A stretch of 64,000 bases of DNA from Nostoc sp. FACHB-280 (GCF_014697615.1 NZ_JACJSD010000017.1:83527-147526); one strand, 5' to 3'; shown: positions 27,097 through 35,458, numbered from the stretch's first letter. Notes: generated by a model from the letters alone, not told the origin. Numbers and translations: made by a program.

Positions 27097-28107
27097 ATGA
27101 ACGGAGAAGACGCATTTTATTTTATTGAACAACTGCTTGCTTCTCAAGGAGAGGCTGGTTTTAAAGATTCTGAAAGGGATGTGTTTCTGGGAATCTGGGA
27201 AGGTAAGACTTATCCTGTTATTGCTGGAGAAATAAACTATAATTATCAATCTGTCAAAGAAATAGGAGTGAGGCTATTTAATAAAATTTCTAAACTTTCT
27301 CAAGAACAAATCAAAGTTCAGAAAGATAACTTTAAATCTTCAGTAGAGAAAATATATAAACAGCAATCTACACAAATTCCCACTATTACGCCATTAACGT
27401 TAGAATCAACTAATCCTTTTATTCCCCAACAAGGGAGAGTAGAAGACTCACAACTATTTTTTGGCAGAAAGCAGGAAATACAACGGATATTTGAATTGTT
27501 TAACAGTGGTAGTAGTGTAGTTATAGTAGGTGAAGAAGGAATTGGGAAATCTTCTTTGTTATGGGCGATTTGTCAACAGGCAGAAAATCAGCTTCAGCGT
27601 CAGTCAGCATTTTTAGATTTGAATTGGGTTAATGATGAAGAAGAATTTTATCAAGCTTTGTGCCATGAGATAGGTATCCCTGAAAGTAAGGGTTATATGC
27701 TAACTCGCAATTTACGAGATAAACGAGTACTGCTGGCTATAGATAATGTAGGTAAGTTGAGATGGAAAGGGTTTACTCGTCAGGTGCGAGATTATTTGCG
27801 GGGTTTAGCTGAAGGTAGTAATCTGCGGTTGGCTTTAGCTGCAACTGAACCTTTAGATCAGCTATTTAAAGATAGTCAAAATTATGGTAAAACATCGCCA
27901 TTAGCAGGTATTTGCCAACAGGAAAATATCAAACCTTGGGATGAAATCAGCATCCGCGATTTGATTAGCAGCCGTCTAGCTAGAACTCCGGTGAAGTTTA
28001 CTGAGGAAGAAATCATCCAACTGATTCAAGAAAGTGGTGGACATCCTCGAAAATTGATGCAGTTGTGTTATCAAACTTACTCGCGGTATTTGGCAGGTGC
28101 GAGATGA
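27097..28107 (+). CDS. vMAP-type HTH plus AAA/STAND ATPase
   Basis: 336 residues. The N-terminal 75 residues have the pattern of the cyanobacterial vMAP N-terminal HTH module (vWA-MoxR-associated proteins): FLGIWEGKTYPVIAGEINYN, then YQSVKEIGVRLFNKIS. A linker leads to an AAA_16/STAND-like ATPase: FFGRKQEIQRIF (sensor-like box), Walker A GEEGIGKSS at about 145-153, Walker B VLLAIDNVGKL near 210. The protein ends with a short winged-helix-like tail (IIQLIQESGGHPRKLMQLCY). Such proteins belong to predicted conflict systems. A larger ATPase gene with a similar FVGR box lies downstream on the same strand, separated by a repeat-filled spacer. Confidence 0.8.
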   Translation: MNGEDAFYFIEQLLASQGEAGFKDSERDVFLGIWEGKTYPVIAGEINYNYQSVKEIGVRLFNKISKLSQEQIKVQKDNFKSSVEKIYKQQSTQIPTITPLTLESTNPFIPQQGRVEDSQLFFGRKQEIQRIFELFNSGSSVVIVGEEGIGKSSLLWAICQQAENQLQRQSAFLDLNWVNDEEEFYQALCHEIGIPESKGYMLTRNLRDKRVLLAIDNVGKLRWKGFTRQVRDYLRGLAEGSNLRLALAATEPLDQLFKDSQNYGKTSPLAGICQQENIKPWDEISIRDLISSRLARTPVKFTEEEIIQLIQESGGHPRKLMQLCYQTYSRYLAGAR

Positions 28108-28175
28108 AAGGTAGTATTTTGACCTCTCCCCCTACTTCTCTTCTTCAAGATCATGGTTGGGTCATTCTAGATTTA

Positions 28176-28299
28176 GATCCCCCCGCCTACGGCGACCCCC
28201 TTTTTAAGGGGGTGAGTGGAAAAATAGCCCCGCTTTCTAATAATCAGCAAGAAGTTATAACGGTACAAGCCCCCCTTTTTAAGGGGGGTTGGGGGGATC
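28176..28299. repeat. GATCCCCCC...TTTTTAAGGGGG intergenic repeat, two tandem units
   Basis: A first unit (about 28177-28211) contains GATCCCCCCGCC and CCCCCTTTTTAAGGGGG; a second (28269-28299) contains CCCCCCTTTTTAAGGGGGG, a perfect 18-base palindrome with central TTTTTAA asymmetry, then GGGGGGATC. The outer GATCCCCCC and GGGGGGATC words are complementary, so the whole can fold into one long hairpin. Confidence 0.7.
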
Positions 28300-28374
28300 A
28301 ACAAGAACTTATCACGCTAAACGGAAAAATAGCTCCGTTTTCTAACAGTGATCATAGGAACCTCAAAATAATGG

Positions 28375-28446
28375 TCATTGCGAGGCTTCCGAAGCAATCC
28401 CAAACCCTTGCGATTGCTTCATTCCGCTTCGCTCCATTCGCAATGA
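28375..28446. repeat. Foldback repeat (TCATTGCGA ... TCGCAATGA)
   Basis: TCATTGCGA (28375-28383) pairs with TCGCAATGA (28438-28446); inside, GAAGCAATC and GATTGCTTC also pair. The 72-bp element has the look of a non-autonomous foldback repeat common in Nostoc-type genomes. With the preceding unit it fills the 436-bp spacer between two ATPase genes. Confidence 0.7.
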
Positions 28447-28543
28447 CAAATGTATATTTAATTTTGTATGACTACTTAAATGGGAACCTCAATACGATAT
28501 TTGGGTACTGCAAGCATAACGAAGTAAAGGCAAAGGGTAAATC

Positions 28544-31330
28544 ATGACATCTCCTGTACCTCGCCTCAACTTAGCACCAAAATTGAAGCGCCCCCTTTCA
28601 CTGTGGAACCCCTTAGATTATTTGCGCCTGTTGTACTGGGTGTTTTTCTTTCCCCAGGCTGTGCGGTGGTATATTGATGCCTTTGGTGGTGGATATATTT
28701 CTCCGAAGGAAATAAATTGGCAACAAGGATGGAAAGTTTTGCGCCAGCATCCTATCCAGCGTCGGTTGCTTTTCCAGGGATTGGTATTGACAATTCTGAC
28801 TCCAGTGGTTTTGGGGCTAATTTTGCAGGCTCTTGACTTTCGCATTGACTGGTCTGGTGTAATGCGAGGTGTAGCGATAGGTATGGCGGGAGGCGTAGCG
28901 ATAGGTATGGCGGGAGGTGTGGCGGGAGGTGTGGCGGGAGGTGTGGCGGGAGGTGTGGCGGGAGGTGTGGCGGTAGTCTTGGCGGTAGGCTTGGTGTTTG
29001 GTGTGGCGAAAGGCGTGGCGATAGGCGTGGCGAAAGACTTGGCGAAAGACTTGGCGCTAGACATGGCGGTAGGTGTGGCGGTAGGCGTGATGTTCGGTGT
29101 GGTGGTAGGCGTGACGTTTGGTGTGGCGGTAGGCTTGGTGTTTGGTGTGGCGGTAGGCGTGACGTTCGGCGTGGTGTTCGGTGTGGTGGTAGGCGTGACG
29201 TTCGGTGTGGCGGTAGGCGTGACATTCGGCGTGGTGTTCGGTGTGGCGGGAGGCATAGCGATAGGCATGACGGGAGGTGTCGCAGCAGGCGTGACACTCT
29301 GCGTGACGTTCTGCATGGCGGTAGGTGTGTCGATGATGCGTCCAGAGAATTGGCTCATTGGCTCACTATTACACCTGCAAAGCTTCCAAAGTAGTTACTT
29401 ACTCCCACGTATCAGCCCAATTCCTCTGCTGAATCTGAATAGGCACTTGCAAAATTGGCTGCAACAAGATTGGGAAGCAGGTTTGCATAACACAAATGAA
29501 TTTTTAGCGTATACTCTGCAATTTATCCCTGTTGTGCAAGCAGTTAATCAGGTGCTTGCCAAAACTCCATCCGAGCAAATTATTTGGCGTGTTTCTCGGT
29601 TGGCTGCAAATCCCTTTGATTGGAAAATAGTCGGTTTTGCTTCAGCATCTTTATCAGCACAAATCAAGCAGCAACTTATTAAAGGCTTTTTATTTTTTCG
29701 TTATCTTAAAGAGCCAAGTTCTCCTTTTACAATTGCTCCTCGTATAGACACCCCTGCTCGTGCTGCTGCTGCTGGTTTTTGGTATCTCCATAAAAAACAA
29801 CCGACAAAAGCACAACAAGCTTTTGCTGTAATACGTTCTCTGCTTTATGGTGAGGAAATGTACATTCTTGCCCAAACTTTAGTAGCATTTCAATATACAA
29901 AAAAAATATCTACTATACTTACTCTGCAAATACCGACTTTTCCCCAAGAACCTCTTTTACGCCCTAGCACTTGGAAAGCTCTTAAAAGTTTAGGTCGCGT
30001 AATTGAAGATATCCAGTTTGTTAACAAAAGTGTGTCACGTTCCGCACGGTCTTTCGCTCTTAACCGTGCTTTAGGTGAACTGACAAGTATTCTAAATACA
30101 GCCGATAACTTGCCACAAGCTGAACGCGATTTAATTATAGACATTACCCAAGCTTGGCAAAAAAGCTTATTACAAATCGCTGGCGAAATTGGGGAAATTT
30201 CCATTACCAAGCCTGTAAATAATCCATATACTATAGGCGACCCAGTGCGAGGTAATCTCTTTGTTGGGCGAGAAGATATCATCAGACAACTAGAAGAACT
30301 CTGGGTGATGGGTAATCAACTCCAGTCTGTAGTCCTCTACGGTCACAGGCGTATGGGTAAAACTTCAATTTTGCTGAATGCGTCTCCATGTTTAGGTTCA
30401 GGCATACAGTTATCTTATGTAAACCTGCTGCGGTTGGGAAATGTACCCCAAGGTGTGGGTGAGGTGTTAATAGCAATTAGTGATGAAATTGCTCAAACAG
30501 TGAAACTTCCGCCACCAAATGACGCAAATTTATTAAATCTTCCTTATAGAACTTTTGAACGTTATTTAAAACAGGTAGAAACAAATTTAGAAACTGGCTT
30601 AATTATTGCCTTAGACGAATTTGAAAAAATTGAAGAACTCATCGAAGCCGGAAAAATCCCTCCAGATTTTATGGGTTATTTGCGGGGGTTGGTACAAATG
30701 AGTTCTAAAATTGCTTTTGCTTTTGCTGGGTTGCATACTTTAGAAGAAATGACCTCAGATTACTTTCAACCTTTTTTCGCCAGCATTATTCCTATTCATG
30801 TCAATTTTCAAGAACGTGCAGCTACTCGCCAAATTTTAGCTAACCCAGATGAAGATTTTCTCCTTGACTACACCCCAGAAGCTTTAGACGAGATTTATAC
30901 TTTAACTCATGGTCAACCATATTTAGTGCAACTAGTAGGATTTTATTTAGTGCGGCGCTACAATGACCAAGTATTTGAGCAAGGTAGACCCCGCGACCCT
31001 GTTTTTACAATTGAAGATGTAGAAGCTGTGATTAATGATCCTGAGTTTTTCCAGCGCGGACGCTACTATTTTGATGGGGTTTGGGGTCAAGCAGCGCAAG
31101 GTGCAAAGGGTCAGCAAGAAATATTAAAGCTACTTGCACCTCAGATAGAAGGGTTAAGTTTTGATGCGTTAGCTGAGTCTACTGGCATGAAAAGTGATAG
31201 TTTACAGGCAGCTTTAGCTACTTTAAAGCGTCATGATGTAGTTGCAGAAATTGAGGGACGCTGGCGAATTATAGTAGAACTATTTCGTCGTTCTGTTGTG
31301 CGATGGAGAATAGGAGACTCGAACCCCTGA
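28544..31330 (+). CDS. AAA/STAND ATPase with a 40-unit glycine-zipper membrane tract
   Basis: 928 residues. Residues 1-100 include an aromatic amphipathic region (LLYWVFFFPQAVRWYIDAFG) and a hydrophobic helix at about 78-96. Residues 105-261 are 40 uninterrupted tetrads of the form G-[VILM]-x-x, Gly failing only at V145, D165, D169, D173, C253 and C257; a KD-rich patch (165-173) splits the tract into two hydrophobic halves. A cytoplasmic middle region follows (270-560). The ATPase has box NLFVGREDIIRQLEEL, Walker A GHRRMGKTS (about 599-607) and Walker B IIALDEFEKIEEL (about 687). A winged-helix-like end reads LAESTGMKSDSLQAALATLK. The last codons (RIGDSNP) run into the tRNA-Ala gene. A membrane-perturbing effector is inference. 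Confidence 0.82.
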   Translation: MTSPVPRLNLAPKLKRPLSLWNPLDYLRLLYWVFFFPQAVRWYIDAFGGGYISPKEINWQQGWKVLRQHPIQRRLLFQGLVLTILTPVVLGLILQALDFRIDWSGVMRGVAIGMAGGVAIGMAGGVAGGVAGGVAGGVAGGVAVVLAVGLVFGVAKGVAIGVAKDLAKDLALDMAVGVAVGVMFGVVVGVTFGVAVGLVFGVAVGVTFGVVFGVVVGVTFGVAVGVTFGVVFGVAGGIAIGMTGGVAAGVTLCVTFCMAVGVSMMRPENWLIGSLLHLQSFQSSYLLPRISPIPLLNLNRHLQNWLQQDWEAGLHNTNEFLAYTLQFIPVVQAVNQVLAKTPSEQIIWRVSRLAANPFDWKIVGFASASLSAQIKQQLIKGFLFFRYLKEPSSPFTIAPRIDTPARAAAAGFWYLHKKQPTKAQQAFAVIRSLLYGEEMYILAQTLVAFQYTKKISTILTLQIPTFPQEPLLRPSTWKALKSLGRVIEDIQFVNKSVSRSARSFALNRALGELTSILNTADNLPQAERDLIIDITQAWQKSLLQIAGEIGEISITKPVNNPYTIGDPVRGNLFVGREDIIRQLEELWVMGNQLQSVVLYGHRRMGKTSILLNASPCLGSGIQLSYVNLLRLGNVPQGVGEVLIAISDEIAQTVKLPPPNDANLLNLPYRTFERYLKQVETNLETGLIIALDEFEKIEELIEAGKIPPDFMGYLRGLVQMSSKIAFAFAGLHTLEEMTSDYFQPFFASIIPIHVNFQERAATRQILANPDEDFLLDYTPEALDEIYTLTHGQPYLVQLVGFYLVRRYNDQVFEQGRPRDPVFTIEDVEAVINDPEFFQRGRYYFDGVWGQAAQGAKGQQEILKLLAPQIEGLSFDALAESTGMKSDSLQAALATLKRHDVVAEIEGRWRIIVELFRRSVVRWRIGDSNP
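28856..29326 (+). repeat. 12-bp-period minisatellite coding for the GVxx tract
   Basis: The DNA repeats with a 12-base period (core GGAGGTGTGGCG, exact over five units at about 28914-28973), drifting to GGTAGGCGTGACGTTC-type units further on. It codes for the tetrads of residues 105-261 without a frame break. The antisense frames read Pro-rich and are not genes. Confidence 0.8.
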
Positions 31331-31376
31331 CCTCTGCGGTGCGATCGCAGCACTCTACCAACTGAGCTAATTCCCC
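31304..31376 (-). tRNA. tRNA-Ala, anticodon CGC
   Basis: A complete cloverleaf is readable on the minus strand: acceptor GGGGAAT with ATTCTCC (one G-T pair), D arm GCTCAGTTGGTAGAGT, anticodon stem CTGCG/CGCAG with loop ATCGCAC giving anticodon CGC (Ala codon GCG), T arm AGGGGTTCGAGTCTCCT and discriminator A. The 3' CCA is not encoded. A GCGATCGC (HIP1) octamer lies in the anticodon arm. Its last 27 bases overlap, antisense, the 3' end of the glycine-zipper ATPase gene. Confidence 0.93.
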
Positions 31377-31384
31377 TTAAAATA

Positions 31385-31415
31385 GTGCTGAGTGCTGAGT
31401 TGTGAGTGCTGAGTT
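31385..31415. repeat. GTGCTGA heptamer tandem repeat
   Basis: GTGCTGA twice, then GTTGTGA and GTGCTGA, a short tandem repeated repetitive sequence of the type found beside cyanobacterial genes. Similar words occur at about 50,705 and 52,780. Confidence 0.65.
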
Positions 31416-31462
31416 AAGAAGAATATCAGCAATTTAATCAACGCTCTGCCACCAAAAACATT

Positions 31463-32191
31463 CTAACATTCACTTACCCTTGGCTGTGGTTCTTTGCCAG
31501 AAAACACGTTCTGCACTCGTTCGAGTTCTAAATCAGTCAAATAATCTACCGTCCAGTTACAGCAACGCTGAAGCATGTGGAAAGGATAGGTGTTGGCTAC
31601 ACCCACAACTTTCATGTTGGCTAGTTTTGTTGCTTGGATACCTGCGGGGGTGTCTTCAATGGCGATACATTCTTGCGGTTGCAAATTTAATTCGGGATAT
31701 TTTTGGTTGAAGCGTTCAACTGCTAACAGATAACCGTCTGGCTGGGGTTTACTGGTGGTGATGTCGTCTCCTGCAACAATAACTGTAAAGTAGTCTGCGA
31801 GTTTGGCGCGGTTGAGTACTAATTCTATTTCTTTGCGGAGTGCGCCACTAACTAAACCTAAATAAAGATTTTGGGAACGCACCTGATAAATTAAATCTTC
31901 TACACCTGAATATATGGGCAGTTTCTCTAATTTTTCCAGTTCCAGCACATAAGCTTCAGCTTTGCGGTGAAGTAGCTGGTTGAGATACTCTTCCGTGACT
32001 ACTCTACCGCGATTTGCCAGCAGTTCTTGAAAACAAGCGCGATCGCTCCTGCCCAAACAAGTCTGACGTTCTTGGGGTTTTTGGGGTTGGAGATTCTCAT
32101 TCACGAGAATCTCATCGATTAATTGCAGGTGAATGCGTTCATCGTTAATGATGACACCATTAAAATCAAACAGAACTGCCTTTAAACTCAT
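31463..32191 (-). CDS. HAD-superfamily hydrolase (beta-phosphoglucomutase-like)
   Basis: 242 residues of the HAD subfamily IA type. Motif I is VLFDFNGVIIND: nucleophile Asp9 is present but the usual second Asp is Asn11. Motif II is the Ser of GLVSGA, motif III the Lys of TTSKPQPDGY, motif IV CIAIEDTPAGI. The helical cap lies between motifs I and II. It is a small-molecule phosphatase or phosphomutase candidate. Its ATG overlaps the stop of the methyltransferase gene by four bases (ATGA), so translation is coupled. Confidence 0.85.
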   Translation of the reverse strand: MSLKAVLFDFNGVIINDERIHLQLIDEILVNENLQPQKPQERQTCLGRSDRACFQELLANRGRVVTEEYLNQLLHRKAEAYVLELEKLEKLPIYSGVEDLIYQVRSQNLYLGLVSGALRKEIELVLNRAKLADYFTVIVAGDDITTSKPQPDGYLLAVERFNQKYPELNLQPQECIAIEDTPAGIQATKLANMKVVGVANTYPFHMLQRCCNWTVDYLTDLELERVQNVFSGKEPQPRVSEC

Positions 32192-33090
32192 GCCGTTATG
32201 CCAAATACTGGAGATCCTAAACCCTCCAAATTATTATTATCTATTGTGCTGTCTATTGATCCCTGACTTGTGGCTTGCATAGCTGAACCTGTAATCAGAG
32301 TTGGTTTTATCCCACTACTTACTTGATGTATCCACCAAACATCGTCGGTGCGTACCCCTTGAAACCCAGCCGCACCCAGACGCGCATCTACACTGTCAGC
32401 AGCATACTCATGAATATAAGGTTCCTCAAAGATATTATTCAGCCAATCTAATTGACGCAGGGTTTTTTGACTGCCATCTAAAATTAAAACCTGTCCACCA
32501 GCTACTAATAACCGAAAGCTTTCTTGCAAAATTGCTTGGGTAACTGCACTTGGGGTTTCGTGAAATAGTAAAGACGCGGTAACTAAATCAAACGAAGCAT
32601 CGGGGAAATGGGTTTGCGCGGCGTTGCCATGTCGCCAGATAATATTTAAATTGGCAGTTCTGGCTTTATCCTCTGCCCTCACCAGCATATATGGCGACAA
32701 GTCCAAACCAATCACTTCGGCTTGGGGGAAAGCTTGCTTTAACATCAAAGTTGTGGAACCCGTACCACAACCCAAATCAAGTATGCGCCTTGGTTGAACT
32801 TTTACCGCATCAATCAATGCTTGACGCACCCAAGTTTCATTCGGTGGTAGGGCGTATTCCGTAATTGGGTCATAACTTACCGCCGCACTAGAATTGAGAT
32901 ATCCGCCTTTGATACCGTGAAAATTTTGCTTGTAGTACGCAGGAATTGTAACATCGGCAGAACGAATGCGATCGCCCTCTTTTTCCCAATCAATACTTAG
33001 CGCGTATCTTTGTAACTTCTCCTCATCAATCAAAAAACGCACTACCGGAGATAAAAAACGTTCCCAGATGGTATCTTGAGCCGTTGCCAT
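32188..33090 (-). CDS. Class I SAM-dependent methyltransferase
   Basis: 300 residues. After about 95 residues of helical and loop sequence comes the Rossmann core: motif I RRILDLGCGTGSTTLMLKQ (Gly-rich loop at 107-112), acidic ribose-binding VIGLDLSPYML, then ASFDLVTASLLFHETP. It resembles the Methyltransf_25/UbiE group; the substrate is unknown. It is first in a two-gene operon with the HAD hydrolase, with a 4-base overlap. Confidence 0.85.
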   Translation of the reverse strand: MATAQDTIWERFLSPVVRFLIDEEKLQRYALSIDWEKEGDRIRSADVTIPAYYKQNFHGIKGGYLNSSAAVSYDPITEYALPPNETWVRQALIDAVKVQPRRILDLGCGTGSTTLMLKQAFPQAEVIGLDLSPYMLVRAEDKARTANLNIIWRHGNAAQTHFPDASFDLVTASLLFHETPSAVTQAILQESFRLLVAGGQVLILDGSQKTLRQLDWLNNIFEEPYIHEYAADSVDARLGAAGFQGVRTDDVWWIHQVSSGIKPTLITGSAMQATSQGSIDSTIDNNNLEGLGSPVFGITA

Positions 33091-33295
33091 AATATTTATT
33101 TAGTCATTTTCTTGACAAATTTTAATGTATCTTGCCAAAATCTGCTTTGCTCACCAAGCACCAGGATTGACACCCATCTATTTTTTGTATTACAACTATA
33201 TTACAAGTAATATTATGCAGGCAATTTATCGAAACTCAATGCAAAACTTGATTTACAGCAGAATTATCACCATCAAACATATCTAAATCAACAAA

Positions 33296-35443
33296 ATGCC
33301 TTACGAAAACTTAGAAATTAACACACAAACACCCGTTTTATCTTGGGCAAATCATCCTTTAGCAAGTGATGAAACCAAGATGGCGCAAAATGTGGCATCA
33401 CTACCATTTGTATTTAAACACGTCGCCTTAATGCCAGATGTGCATTTAGGAAAAGGTGCTTTAGTTGGTTCTGTAATTGCTACCAAAGATGCCATCATTC
33501 CTGCTGCCGTGGGCGTGGATATTGGTTGTTTTATAGGAGATACTTTAGTTCCTTTAGTTGATGGAAAATATTATCGTATTCAAGAATTAGCAGAGCAATA
33601 TCAAGAGTTTATTGTTTATGCTTGCACTCCTACAGGCAGAATAGTTGCATCTACAGCAACCGCAAAATTGACTAGAAAAAATGCACCACTTGTCAAGGTT
33701 ATTTTAGATAATGAAGAGGAAATTATTTGTACCCCTGATCATCAATTTATGCTTAGGGATGGTAATTATCAAGAAGCTGGATTACTGCAACCAGGAACTT
33801 CTCTGATGCCCTTTTATTCTAAAGTTGACAAAGAAGGCTATACCTTAATTTCTCAACCATATTCCCAACGATGGCAGAAAGCACATTGGATTATTGCTAG
33901 GTCTGGTTTACTAGGTGAAATTCCTAAATTTTTAGGACAAAGAACAGTTATTCATCATCGAAACTTCCAAGAATCTGATAATAGACCAGAAAATTTGGAA
34001 TTTATGGGTGCTAATGATCATTCTGCTTACCATCGTTCTTTAGTAGAGCAGAATCAGCATTGGCATTCTCCTGAATTTGAACAGAAAAGAATTGCTGCCT
34101 TAGCTAAAAAAGCCCAAACTGTAGAGGGACATAATTATTACGCAGAAAGAGGCACTAAAAACATTATAAAATATATGCAGCAGCAACCAGAACATTTTAA
34201 AAATGCTGTTGCAGACAATGGAAATCGAGGGAAACAATATCTAATTACCTATAATACTAGTGAAGAGGGAAGAGCTAAGTCTAAGGAAATAGCGAATAGG
34301 TATTACACTTGTGAAATCTGTGGTGCAGAAGTAAAGACACCAATTGGTCTTCATAACCACCGTAAAAAAGAACATCAATGTAATCACAAAGTGATAGCGG
34401 TTATCCCTTTAAATTACACAGAAGATGTTTATTGTTTGACAGTACCAGAATGTCACAACTTTGCTCTGAAAGCTGGAGTTTTTGTGCATAACTGCGGTAT
34501 GTCTGCTATCAAAATGCCATTTAATGGCGATAAATTAGAAGGCAAACTTAAAAAAATTCGCCTTGATATTGAAGCGGCAATCCCCACAGGTTTCAACGAA
34601 AATAAAGAAATTGAAAAATCAGTTACTAACTGGCAACGTTGGCATGATTTTCAAGATTTGCACCCTGGTGTGCAGGACTTAGAAAATAAATCGATGAAAC
34701 AAATGGGTTCTCTTGGCGGAGGAAATCATTTTATTGAAGTGTGCCTCGATACAGAGAACCAAGTTTGGCTAATGTTACATTCTGGTTCACGTAACATTGG
34801 GAATAAGTTAGCTCAATGTCACATTAATACAGCCAAAGAATTAGCCAAGATGGCAGGGAATAATTTACCTGATCCAGACTTAGCTTATTTTGTGGCAAAT
34901 ACACCAGAATTTCAAGCTTACTGGAATGATTTGCAGTGGGCGCAAGACTATGCACGTTTCAACCGCGATGTGATGATGATGCGTTTTAAGCACATTATTG
35001 AAAAACATTTGGCGGGTGGAAAAGTAACTAAACCTTTATTGCAGGTAAATTGTCATCACAATTACGCCGAAAAAGAAGTACATTTTGGCGAAGATGTGTA
35101 TGTCACTCGTAAAGGAGCAGTCCGCGCCCAGACAGAAGATTATGGGATTATTCCTGGTTCAATGGGGGCGAAATCTTTCATTGTCAAAGGTAAGGGTAAT
35201 GCTCATAGTTTCTGTTCTTGTAGTCATGGTGCTGGCAGATTATTATCCAGAAATAAAGCCAAAAATGTTTACACACTTGATGACTTAATTGAGCAGACTA
35301 AAGGTGTAGAATGCCGCAAAGATAATGATGTTTTAGATGAAATTCCAGGTGCTTATAAACCAATTGAGCAAGTAATGGAAAATCAATCTGATTTAGTCGA
35401 AGTTGTGGCGACACTCAAGCAAGTTGTGTGTGTCAAGGGTTAA
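33296..35443 (+). CDS. rtcB: RtcB-family RNA ligase interrupted by an intein
   Basis: 715 residues: a 77-residue N-extein, a 322-residue intein (78-399) and a 316-residue C-extein. The joined exteins give a normal 393-residue RtcB, a GTP- and Mn-dependent ligase joining 2',3'-cyclic phosphate or 3'-phosphate to 5'-OH RNA. Extein motifs: PDVHLGKGALVGSVIA, the split signature GVDIG|CGM, GSLGGGNHF (471-479), LHSGSRNIG and the guanylylation motif SHGAGR with His644. The intein interrupts directly before the Mn-binding Cys400, so the enzyme should be inactive until spliced. It stands alone; no archease is adjacent. Confidence 0.93.
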   Translation: MPYENLEINTQTPVLSWANHPLASDETKMAQNVASLPFVFKHVALMPDVHLGKGALVGSVIATKDAIIPAAVGVDIGCFIGDTLVPLVDGKYYRIQELAEQYQEFIVYACTPTGRIVASTATAKLTRKNAPLVKVILDNEEEIICTPDHQFMLRDGNYQEAGLLQPGTSLMPFYSKVDKEGYTLISQPYSQRWQKAHWIIARSGLLGEIPKFLGQRTVIHHRNFQESDNRPENLEFMGANDHSAYHRSLVEQNQHWHSPEFEQKRIAALAKKAQTVEGHNYYAERGTKNIIKYMQQQPEHFKNAVADNGNRGKQYLITYNTSEEGRAKSKEIANRYYTCEICGAEVKTPIGLHNHRKKEHQCNHKVIAVIPLNYTEDVYCLTVPECHNFALKAGVFVHNCGMSAIKMPFNGDKLEGKLKKIRLDIEAAIPTGFNENKEIEKSVTNWQRWHDFQDLHPGVQDLENKSMKQMGSLGGGNHFIEVCLDTENQVWLMLHSGSRNIGNKLAQCHINTAKELAKMAGNNLPDPDLAYFVANTPEFQAYWNDLQWAQDYARFNRDVMMMRFKHIIEKHLAGGKVTKPLLQVNCHHNYAEKEVHFGEDVYVTRKGAVRAQTEDYGIIPGSMGAKSFIVKGKGNAHSFCSCSHGAGRLLSRNKAKNVYTLDDLIEQTKGVECRKDNDVLDEIPGAYKPIEQVMENQSDLVEVVATLKQVVCVKG
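33527..34492 (+). mobile_element. Intein with HNH homing endonuclease and zinc finger
   Basis: Splicing blocks are complete: Cys78 opens CFIGDTLVPLVDGKYYRI (block A), block B is ICTPDHQFML with the TxxH pair (Thr146, His149), block F is EDVYCLTVPECHNFALKAG and block G is VFVHN with terminal His398-Asn399, followed by Cys400 of the extein. In the middle lies an HNH_3-type nuclease (VIHHRNFQESDNRPENLEFM, then DHSAYH) and a C2H2-like finger (CEICGAEVKTPIGLHNHRKK followed by EH). All residues for class 1 splicing are in place, so it looks functional. Confidence 0.9.
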
Positions 35444-35458
35444 AGCAGACAGAACAAG

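Noticed and set aside
28065..28547. 160-residue plus-strand frame overlapping two ATPase genes
   Set aside because: Built almost wholly of foldback repeats and overlaps the end of the upstream gene.
28618..29358. Long minus-strand Pro/Thr-rich frames
   Set aside because: Shadows of the 12-bp minisatellite that codes for the GVxx tract on the plus strand.
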